From NCBI RefSeq assembly GCF_001640805.2, contig NC_066850.1, positions 2,271,059 through 2,335,058 on the forward strand: DNA of 64,000 nucleotides, given 5' to 3'. The position numbers and the translations under genes were made by a program. Shown here in pieces: positions 14,246-23,200 of this stretch. Source of the DNA: Lates calcarifer. Lineage: Eukaryota; Chordata; Actinopteri; Centropomidae. How positions within the stretch are numbered: position 1 is the first letter of the stretch; each line of letters starts with the position of its first letter. The notes under the pieces were generated by a model. It saw nothing but the letters and a program-made list of their open reading frames with translations. It was not told where the DNA came from and did no database searches.

Positions 14246-14277
<32 letters not shown>
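14246..14277. repeat. (TG)n microsatellite
   Basis: About 15 uninterrupted TG units. A looser TG-rich tract follows at 14418-14461. Confidence 0.95.
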
Positions 14278-14279
<2 letters not shown>

Positions 14280-15914
14280 AGCGTGCCGTCAGCTGATGAG
14301 ATGAAACATATATGTGGGTCAGTGGGAAGGTGTGGGGTGGGGACACATTGCCGAGGATTGCTTTCAACTTGCTAACAGATACAGCCATTTATGACAGCCA
14401 TCTGTCCAGCATATACATGTGTGAGTGTGTGTGTGTATATGTGTGTGTAAGTGTGTGTGTACATACACTCGCAGGCACAATTATGTCTTTGCTGGTGGGT
14501 GTCGGGGTCCAGGTGGCTGGATACTGTAATATTGCACCCACAATGTGCAACAGCATGGGGGAAGTGGGAGCCCAGCAGAGCATGTTAGTCATAAAAACAC
14601 ACTCATAAATGCCCAGTCTGTGGCCTGCTGTTACCAAGAATCAAGAACTATTACCTGAGGACATGTGGTACTCTGCCTTTTAGGGTTAAAACTCATCTCG
14701 GTAATATGAATAAAGCAAATGTACTAATCCAAAGCCATCGTAGCACTCTTTATACATATATTCTATCTATCTGTAGAAGAAATGTTAATATTGTTAAAAA
14801 TTGCAGATTAAGTTCCATTAATTTCACTTTAGCAACCTAGATGATAAAGGTAGAGAGTAAATCTCAGATTTTAAGAAAAATAGTTATAAGGTGTTAAAGT
14901 TCAAGAAAACATGATTTGCTAAGGAAGAAAAAAAAATTCAAGAAGACCTTATGAGGAGATGATCATCTACACAAAACTGGTCGTCTGTATTTTCCCACAG
15001 TGCAGATAGTTACAGTGAAGTATCCAAGAGCATCATGGGCTAGAGGACCACTCTCAGTCATGCAGTAGAACATGCTTTTAGATAAATATGTCTTGATTGT
15101 TGTCATGGTGGCGAATGACCACGTGATGAATTGTGTAGGCAGCTGAAGTGCTTGTCCTCTCAGAGGCGTCCTGGAGGTAAAGTGGGTGAAAAAGACCACT
15201 TCATAGGCTAAAGTGGATAACAGATGAGAGAACTGAGCTGCTCCTTCAAACTGCATTTGTTGATACCTTGAAAAAAGATCAGGGCTCAGATCCCATGGGC
15301 ATCAAAGGTCTTTGTGCTTTGGGAATATGTTGAGAGCCGAAATACTTTGTGACTGAGGAGGCAAAGAGTTCTTTTCAAAGGTGAAAAGCAGCTGAAAACA
15401 AGCATTAGCCGAATACGGAAAAATAATTGGATCTTGCTTGTCTGCAGTGACTCATGAGCTTTTTGATAGTAAACGTTTTGGGTGTATCAGAGAAGCAGTT
15501 TAACTAGATAAGAGAAAACATGGGGGGGGCGAACACTGTACTTTTCGGTCTTTTGATTCCCACGGTGAACAGGTGACAGGATCCATTCCTTTACAGCAAA
15601 TCATGTTTCATCGCTTCTGAGTGTGGTTTTGCATATCAAACCTATGAAAAATCATCCATGGTGCATTCCGTGCCGATGCTGAAGACGGAGACGGAGGATG
15701 TCTATTTTTACATTCAGCCAAAACAAGGTTTGAAGTGAAGGCCCAGCGGAGAGGAGGAAGAAAAGTTGAAATGATATGCTGCTCTCATCCAGAGTTGCTA
15801 AGATCTGCACACGCTGCTTTATCATATAGTTCAAATGGAGACTATCTAATAGCTTTTTGAAGGCTTTTTAGCAGCAGTCGAGGTGTAAAGATGGCAATGT
15901 TGGTTGGTCAGTCT

Positions 15915-16155
15915 GACGCTTTGGTCCAGACCGAAATATTCCAACAGCTATAATCCATGAAATTCACATTCATGATCCCCAGAGGATGAATCCTTCTGAC
16001 TTTCCTGATCCCATGTCTTTTCTAGTACCACTATGAGCTTGATATTGACAGCTGACATTTGTGGTTTTGAGTAAAATGTCACAACAGCTACTAGATGGAT
16101 TAAATTTGATAGAGACATTCATGTTCCCCTCAGGATGAGGAGAACATGAATGTCG
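15915..16155. repeat. dispersed teleost repeat with internal duplication
   Basis: TTTGGTCCAGACCGAAATAT, TTCATGATCCCCAGAGGATG and CATTTGTGGTTTTGAGTAAA are typical phrases of a common fish repeat. The motif 'ACATTCATG-TCCCC-AGGATGA' occurs twice (about 15967 and 16115), showing an internal duplication. A 13-bp inverted repeat lies at its 3' end. The transposon class is not known to me. Confidence 0.65.
16114..16154. repeat. 13-bp perfect inverted repeat (hairpin)
   Basis: GACATTCATGTTC at 16114-16126 is the exact reverse complement of GAACATGAATGTC at 16142-16154, with a 15-nt spacer. It lies at the 3' edge of a dispersed repeat. Confidence 0.85.
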
Positions 16156-17073
16156 TCCTTTAATGTGTTGATGTATGGAAATAGAATACTTTCACAGTGC
16201 TTGTTATGTTTGTCAGTCCAACTGTATTCGCTGCTGAGATCCATATGTCTTGTTTGCATATGTGTGAACTCTGTTTCCAACAATATGTGTTCATCTGTGT
16301 GTACATGCACGTGTGGATACATTCACATGTTTGTGTGGAAATGAATGGGCTTTTAAGGGTGGATTATGTCCTAAGAAGGCATTATGCCCAATATATAGAA
16401 AGACCAAATGACTAATCCCTATCTAAGCTACAGTATATATGCCAGTACTGTAAATGCACTGTCTAGGAAAAGCAAAGTAATTAAGGCCAGTATTCCTATA
16501 CGAAGATCCTTAATCGGAGGAATTGGGTTGTAAAATTTAGTCTTCGTATGGAACAATGTACAAAGACGGGTGTTTTTCTTGTAAGGCACAGCCTATTTTC
16601 TTGGCTATATTTAGCGGCCTGTTTCTACTGGAGGTGAGGATATTGCATGCTGTGTGTGAGCTGAGGGAGGCATATGTTTTTCCCCCATCTGACCTACACT
16701 TCCTGGTGTGAATTAAATCAAAGCTGAGAAGTGCTGAGAAGAGGTGATAGGCAGTGTTCTCTTGAGATAAGCCAGTGTCATTTTTGCTCCAGCTGTCCAG
16801 TAAAGTAAATCAGCCTTGTGTAGTCTCACTTTTTCGACAAATAAACTGGTTGTAGTTATGTAGTAGCCCCCGAGGGGCTCTGTAAGGAAAAGGAAAAATG
16901 AGAGGACACAAAAAAGAAATCGGGGTTGTCCCAAAGTAAGACTTGAAAGCTCCACTGTGGCTTTAAAACACATCACTGACCATGTCATCTTTAATCTCCT
17001 TTGTTAGATACAACTTGTTTATGATCCAAAAGCAAAGAGTCCTGGCTGACGCTAAAGGGAAATACAAATGTCA

Positions 17074-17142
17074 TCTCTTCTCTTCTCTTCTCTTCTCTTC
17101 TCTTCTCTTCTCTTCTCTTCTCTTCTCTTCTCTTCTCTTCTC
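17074..17142. repeat. (TCTTC)n pentanucleotide microsatellite
   Basis: About 14 almost perfect copies of a 5-bp all-pyrimidine unit. It opens two overlapping frames that read as Leu-Phe-Ser-Ser repeats, which are not genes. A homopurine-homopyrimidine tract of this length can adopt triplex (H-DNA) structure. Confidence 0.95.
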
Positions 17143-17990
17143 CCAAGCCATTTTGATTTATGCGTCACAGATGTTTGCGTTTATTTGTGGCCACGGGCCA
17201 GAGATGAAAAGAGACTGGTGGTTGAGTGGCAGTCAGAAATGCTGAGCAATCTTCAGAGCCCATCTGGCCCAGTGGAACTGTCTGTGGCAATGGCCGACTC
17301 CATCTTCCCTCCATCAGTTTCAGTATGACACCCTGCAGGAAACATGTGGGTCTCCCTGATGAAACTCTGAGCAAACGTGGGGAAATTTAAGGACACAGGG
17401 AAAGAGAGAGGAGGAGATGAAGAGATGGAGGGAAGGAGAAAGAACAAAAACTGAGCACCTGAGCAGAATGCTGGGTGATGTTACCTGTCCTCAGTCCTCC
17501 ATGATAATCCTTTCACAGTGTGGTCAGTGTACAGATATGTCATCTCACATCATTCTTTATCAGTCTGTGGCTTACCAAAAGGACAGTAACTTTGTCCTTT
17601 CAAAATAAAATAAAACTTTTGTTTAGCATCTAAATGTGTTACAAGAATTTGGTGAAAGTCATCACTAAATGACATGTAACTTTGTATGAAACACTTTGGG
17701 ACAAAGGTTTGACAGTGAAACACCACTGCTCTATATATTTCACCTGTCCCATTCCTGTTTTCTTGTTCACCTTGCCATATTTTTTTCACTGCAATTACAA
17801 CCAAAAACATGGTGGAAGCTGTCTCCACATTGATTTTACTGATGTAGAACATACATCTATTTTTCCTCTTACTAAAAGAGTGTGCGCTCTCTTGTCTGCT
17901 GTCCTCTCAGGGATGAATCCATGGGGTTTCTGTCTTACTTTTTTCCCTGGCTTATGATTTATTCATAGATAGAGTAGAACATTCCGACAA

Positions 17991-18038
17991 CCCCCCCACC
18001 CCCCACCCAGCCGCACCCTGTACCCGCAACCCCCCACC
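17991..18038. repeat. C-run cluster (quadruplex/i-motif potential)
   Basis: Six runs of three or more Cs (lengths 7, 6, 3, 3, 3 and 6) occur in 48 bp with short spacers. The minus strand is therefore a canonical G-quadruplex motif. Confidence 0.8.
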
Positions 18039-19080
18039 TCTCCAATCAGAAAAATCGAAGGATATGCAATGTGGAAACGCGCTGTAAAATTAACCCAGCT
18101 CTGTGTTCTCTGCTTTTTTAATGAAAATGTATTATTCCATGGCGTTTACTCTAGAAACTGTCTGTTTGTGTACAGTGTGGGAAACGGGGCAGATAAGAAG
18201 AAGGGATGACGTGTGACCTGTGGTGCCCTGAGCACACGGTACGCACTTTAACCTACAAAGCCGGCAGCGTTGCTTGCTTTTTCATGCCACATCCATTTAT
18301 AATGCACCATATAAACTACAAAGGTGGATGGGTAAGTGGACATGCGAACTAGCGATGAGACAGAGAGAAAAGAGAGGCACGTTTGACACTTCAAAGCATT
18401 TTAATGCACCATTTGCAGCATGGGAAATGAACATGCATTAGAATGGGTCCTTACAAAAATCCTTTGTACTCAAACACAACACCAGTGACACCCAGGCAGA
18501 TGATGAGAGTAAGTACAGGAATGAAAGGGGGAAAAATGTATGAGTGATATGGATGTATGAGATGGCGAGGACAGCCTGCTCATAAAAAATGTGTGACATT
18601 GGGTGCACATGCACTCAGCCCACATACAACACAGTCGTGTACAAGCTCACTCTCCCATGCACATACACACACTGAGCGCTGTGTGGTGAACTCTTTCATT
18701 TTGGCTGTGGAACTCCCTCCAGTTTTCTGCTTCCTCCTCACACAGCCTCATGTATTTTTCATGCACTAGTTGTCCCAGTAGAAGGCCTGTGTGTCCAAGA
18801 GAGGACTCTCCACTGTTCCAAGGTCATGTTCTACACCAACACCCTGATATTAGGGCTCTATAATCTGCATATCAATGGCTAAAGACATCAAATTTGCTTA
18901 CAAGTCTTAGTTATATACAGGGGAGTTAGTGGCTCATGAGACAATCAGAGCTTCTCTGTAACGTTCATCAGCTTCTTCTTTTCTTCCTTTTAAAAATCAA
19001 CCAGTAACTTTCAGCCCATTGCTCAGAGCACTCTCCTGTGTCTTCACATGTAAAGATGTTATGGATAACGGGGTCTTCAT

Positions 19081-19116
19081 TGACGTCACCGAATGCTACT
19101 ACAAGTCCCAGAATGC
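19081..19116 (+). promoter_or_regulatory. CRE palindrome plus ZNF143/Staf-type site
   Basis: TGACGTCA at 19081-19088 is a full palindromic cAMP-response element. Nine bases downstream, ACTACAAGTCCCAGAATGC at 19098-19116 matches the long ZNF143 (Staf)/THAP11 consensus ACTACAANTCCCAGMATGC. Such sites are typically within about 100 bp of housekeeping transcription starts. The segment 19060-19190 has more CpGs than its surroundings. It may be a divergent promoter for a minus-strand transcript or an additional dock4 promoter about 1.1 kb upstream of the start codon. Confidence 0.6.
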
Positions 19117-20067
19117 ATCGCTTTAATTTCTCGCTGCGCTGGCGATGCTGCCGCATTCAAGTACTCCTCGGGAATCTCTAACGCTCTGTAAATCTCAGCT
19201 GCCACACGGATATTCATGAGTGTGTGATTGAAAATATCCAAGCTGAGTGGACTTCATAGCAAATACTCCATTTCTGGAGTAATGAACCAGTCTTTGTTGT
19301 GTTTTCTTAATAACCTAGGCTATGTTTATATCTTAAATAAAAAAATAAAAAAAACAGGTAGTGTATGGATTAGTCTACCAGAAACTCATCAAGAGAATGG
19401 GAGCGTACTTGAAGAAAATGCTAATACAAGCCAGCCCTTTTAAAAGCTAAATAAAAACACATGTTTTATGTAGCTGTAGCATGAAAAAGTAAAACAGCCT
19501 TTGTTTAGGCCTAAAGCTTAATAGCATCCTTTTTAAAAAGCTACAAACTTTTAGCCCTAACCTGTGAAGTATTTTGATATGAACTGTCATTTCAAATGTT
19601 TTTATTTTCAAATAACCTCATGTCAGTAACATACAGGACCTAATCATGTAACATAATGACTGGCACCTTTTATTTCTTGACCTGTGCATATATTAGTTAA
19701 ATGTGTGTTTGTAGTGGGAATGGCAAACCACAGGCACCCAAGCAGCCTATCAGAGGTACACTGGCAGTGATTAGGCAAAATGACATTAAGAAAAAGGACC
19801 AAATGTAGCCTATAAACAGTTCAAATAGTCAACCATTTCCACGGAGGACCTATTGAGTGGTTTAATACTACAGAGTCTGAGAAGGAAAGGTTACATGAAC
19901 AGCTAAATCACGAATACTTGGTAAGTTTTCATGCTCTCCGCCCCCTAATGTCACGCCTGTCGGAAATAACAAAAAAATCTAATTTTACAGGGTCTGCTGA
20001 CCAAATAGTTGTCACATTTCCGACAGCACGCGAAGGCCTCTTCACGTCTCCGTATCACTACGAGTAG

Positions 20068-20094
20068 CAGCAGCAGCAGCAGCAGCGGCAGCAG
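20068..20094 (+). repeat. short CAG trinucleotide repeat in presumed dock4 leader
   Basis: Six CAG units, one CGG and two more CAG units occur in a row. The tract lies 141 nt upstream of the dock4 start codon, outside the dock4 reading frame. It would be untranslated unless an upstream start is used. Confidence 0.9.
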
Positions 20095-20120
20095 CGCTTT
20101 CTCCCTCTGTAACCTAAACA

Positions 20121-20159
20121 ATGACTCCTACTACAGACCGGAGGAAAGCACACCAATAG
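20121..20159 (+). other. upstream ORF 1 of dock4 leader (12 codons)
   Basis: ATG with A at -3, twelve codons, stop TAG at 20157-20159. It is in the same frame as dock4, so its stop also proves that dock4 translation cannot begin farther upstream in that frame. It matters only if the mRNA starts upstream of 20121, which is not shown. Confidence 0.55.
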
Positions 20160-20160
20160 A

Positions 20161-20217
20161 ATGCGTTACCCAGCACCACAGTCCTACATTTCGCTGCTAT
20201 TCCGACCACTCACTTAA
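20161..20217 (+). other. upstream ORF 2 of dock4 leader (18 codons)
   Basis: ATG with A at -3 one base after the uORF 1 stop; eighteen codons; stop TAA at 20215-20217. It is in a different frame from dock4. This is the longest of the three leader ORFs and the most likely to capture ribosomes. Confidence 0.55.
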
Positions 20218-20232
20218 ATGTGCCGACCGTAA
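20218..20232 (+). other. upstream ORF 3 of dock4 leader (4 codons)
   Basis: The ATG abuts the TAA of uORF 2 and has a weak context (T at -3). The frame reads four codons, then TAA at 20230-20232. Only two bases separate its stop from the dock4 ATG at 20235, so terminating ribosomes would sit over the main start. Confidence 0.55.
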
Positions 20233-20234
20233 AC

Positions 20235-20271
20235 ATGTGGATACCTACTGAACATGAAAAATACGGCGTCG
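20235..20271 (+). CDS. dock4: dock4 coding exon 1 (start codon, 12 codons plus 1 nt)
   Basis: The exon encodes MWIPTEHEKYGV and ends with the first base of the next Val codon before a consensus donor GTAAGT at 20272. The ATG is preceded by AAAC, so there is an A at -3. An in-frame stop TAG at 20157-20159 lies upstream with no other in-frame ATG between, which fixes this start. The amino terminus matches the DOCK4 family start as I know it. The phase-1 junction pairs with exon 2 to give GTG (Val13). Only the first few residues of the SH3 domain are in this exon. Confidence 0.95.
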
Positions 20272-23200
20272 GTAAGTTTATTGCCCTTTATGTTTTTTAA
20301 ACTGCTGTCCTCTGCGTTGACTCGCGTTCAGTTGTAGGGCATGTGTTACTGTGTGGATGGGTTTGCAGAGGTGAACTGGCTCTGCGAATGATGATTTTCC
20401 GTCAGTGCGAACTGTTTTAGTGAGTGATTGATTTCTTTTCAGTGTAAAGCAGCATCAGCTTTCTCCCAAACAGCCCGCGATGAGAGCTTGGATTTCATCT
20501 GACTGCCACATTGCAAAGCATAAGGTTGTCGCTCTGACCCCCCATGGTCTGCCAAATAAACAGCCACATTTTGATTTTCCTTCCCCCGATCGCGCCTTTG
20601 CCCTATTTCCCCTTTGCATTGTCAGGGTAAAAACTAGTGGGCTATTTTGACTCAGAAGTGCTGTGTATTTGCTCTTATTACACTGTGTGTGTTTGAATGG
20701 GGAAAAAAAAATCAGCTGCTTGCCACAGCCAGTCGCTTGAATGTCTGTATATTTCCCTAACCTCTGCTAATTCTTCTTCTTCGAAGGAAAGGTAATTCTG
20801 AAAAGAAAAAAAAGCGTCCTTTCATTCTTTTGCATCAGATTGAGATTGCTCTGGACCTGGATAGGTCCTGGAAATGTGTGTATTCTTACAGTGCATTGTT
20901 CCAGTCTGTCGGTGGCTTTGGCTCAAACAGTGAAGTGAGACAAACAAGCGACAACAACGCAACCAAAGCCAAATGTGGGGGTAAAAAAATCCCACACAGA
21001 CTTTGTCCTGTTGGTGTGGTAGGAATTTCTCCTTTGCCTGTCTTCACTCGCAAAAAAAAAAAAAAAAAAAAAAAAGGCAGGCTCATTGAGATGCGGCCGC
21101 TGAGAGGCGGCTTTAAATGTCTCATAATAATATTCCCTTGAGATACTGGTCTGCTGTGTGTGTGATGCTCTGGTCCCTACATGATCCCACAGCCCGGTGG
21201 TGAAAATGAGCCAGTAATCATTTTTGTCATTTTTGCAAGGATGCCAGGAGAAATTGGCTTTTAAAGATCTCTTCAAACTAATAAATCAGTGATTTAATAA
21301 GTGCTAAATCATTCCAGTTATACCCATTTTTCCTTTACTGTGCACGCCTTCTTGCATGTATCCTACATGGGTGCATAATAAGGCTCCCAGGCTCTTGTAA
21401 ATGTTGTCTAAAAATGCACTAGGTGCCACCTTGCTACTCTGACCTGAAATCAGCGAAGCACAGTGAACCAGAAACTAGCCTTTGGCCTCTCCCTGTCACA
21501 CACTGCGGTCTGGTCACTTGACTGCTTGCTAAATTTTCCCTTGGTTTAGTCTTGTTTCCTCTCTGCTTCCATGTAAGTGCTAAAGACCTGACATCAGTTA
21601 CTGGGCAGTTATATTATATTATACTTAATCCTGTCCAGGGCAGAGTTCCCTGGAGACCACAGCTTCCATATTTTGATAGGGGAGGATAGATTTGTTCCGT
21701 TTAGCTACTTAAGCCCACTCCTTCCTGTCAAAGTTCACTTGGCTGGATAAGAGGAAGACATTTATTTTGAAGACTAAATACTCGCCATTGTCCCCAAACT
21801 GCTAGAGGGGGCCCTGTTAATTGGATTAAGGCTCTTTATCCCTTTTCCCCCCAATAACAGCAATAAGACTCTTTTAATTAGCTCTGATTTATTTTTTAAG
21901 ACATGTGTTTGGCAGCAGTACACTACTTTGTGGCCTGGTCCTTATGAGGAAGGAACCAGGGTGTTTTCCTGTTGTGAAATCAAGGTTACATGATCTCCAA
22001 ACACACACACAGACATACACACACACAGTTAGATATGGTGAGATGCTGCTACAGATTAGATTTTAGATAGGACAACAGTGGAGTCTGAGGTTAAGACAAG
22101 TTGATTCACTCTTGATCTGTGGTTTTGTTCGCTGTGTCTGGTGAGGCTGTCATCAAGAGCTGGTCGTTGCAGAGATGGAGGAGATGTGATAATTATTCAA
22201 ATATTGGGATTACGATGCACATCCTGCCATGGTTGTAAACACAAAAAGTGACAGATGTAGTTGTGTAAGGAATGACAAAGTGAGCTTTAGAGAGACGATC
22301 AAACAATACTTACCTTCTCACCTCCACACACCTGGCGTGACGTGGGTGCGTCTGTTGGATTTTCAGTTCTGGAAAGTTTGCTGAAATTGTTGGATGAAGC
22401 CTTGCTCCAATTCCAAATGTTGGAAAGATTCATAAAGCTTTGTGACCATCTGACAAACACTTATGATGATGTATATAAAACATACTAATTAGTCCTGCAG
22501 AGAGAATTTCATTTTTGTCAGATTACAATTGACTAGGTAAAATATTTCATCAGCTTCTTTCCAGATTGTTCACTTATTTTGCAGGGGAAAAGGATAACCA
22601 AATGTTTATCTGTGTGAGAAATAAACCTCACACCAGAAACAACCACTGATCCCCAGATGAAATCTCATCCTAAATTATTCATGCCAGTAGGAAAGCTGTT
22701 GCCTCTTCACAGGTCTAGACAACTTATAGCCAAACAATACCTGGAAATGGTATTGAGTCAAATCACACCTCAGTAGAGTAAACATCATTGATCTGCATCT
22801 TGCGTTTACTCTTCTATTCAGGCCAGCTGGCTCCTCCATGAATATAGACATGTAGAATTGGTATGATACCTAAATATTAGCACAAGTAAATCCCTACCTT
22901 AGCCATTTTAAATGTGATCCCCTCCAGGTGCTTTCAGCGAACATTTTATCCCCTTTTGACGGGGAGGCAGGCTAACTAAAAGGGCTTGGAATTCCTCGGA
23001 TCCTTGGAGGAACATTTGATCTCAGGCCAAATCGAGATGAGATCAGAATGCTTCTCTGTGTAATTGGAAGGTTGCAGCGTTTGATGTCGATGCGCCTTAC
23101 TAGCAAAGGGAGGCCCAGTGAGGACAGGGGGCCACTGCCATTGATGAAATATGAATGGATTTCTTGGTGAGTTGATGTTAAGGCTCCCATTAAGCCCACC

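Larger units (their letters stand above)
6591..15914. other. intergenic, microsatellites and one MITE fragment only
   Basis: Apart from the microsatellites at 7857, 10107, 11714 and 14246 and the MITE fragment at 10278, I see no exon-like or RNA-like feature. The largest frames (11180-11704, 11527-11940) depend on TG and T-rich tracts. Confidence 0.45.
16156..19080. other. intergenic upstream of CRE/ZNF143 site
   Basis: Contains the (TCTTC)n array and the C-run cluster listed separately. Otherwise no gene, transposon or RNA is recognised. Sequence becomes more CpG-containing after about 18170. Confidence 0.45.
19930..20234 (+). promoter_or_regulatory. dock4: presumed dock4 core promoter and 5' leader
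   Basis: This block directly precedes the dock4 ATG and is richer in CpG than its AT-rich flanks. It contains a GC box in reverse orientation (CCGCCCC at 19938-19944), a CAG repeat and three upstream ORFs. I see no convincing TATA box in it, although an A/T-rich run lies farther upstream near 19335-19352. The transcription start cannot be placed from sequence alone, so the division between promoter and leader is inferred. Confidence 0.5.

Noticed and set aside
7857..14277. Regularly spaced repeats considered as a CRISPR-like array
   Set aside because: They are independent dinucleotide microsatellites with no conserved direct-repeat/spacer structure, and the genome is eukaryotic.
1..19059. 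Neighbouring gene exons such as ZNF277, which lies next to DOCK4 in mammals
   Set aside because: I looked for zinc-finger-type coding segments on the minus strand and found none. The neighbour is either outside the window or lost next to this duplicate.
18968..19156. 62-codon minus-strand frame starting beside the ZNF143 motif
   Set aside because: It has a true ATG and promoter-like context, but no recognisable protein. It could be a first exon of a divergent gene, which cannot be shown from this sequence, so it is mentioned only with the promoter finding.
21052..21075. Poly(A) tract as the tail of a processed retrogene
   Set aside because: The upstream sequence has no coding remnant or polyadenylation signal in the right place, and there are no flanking duplications.
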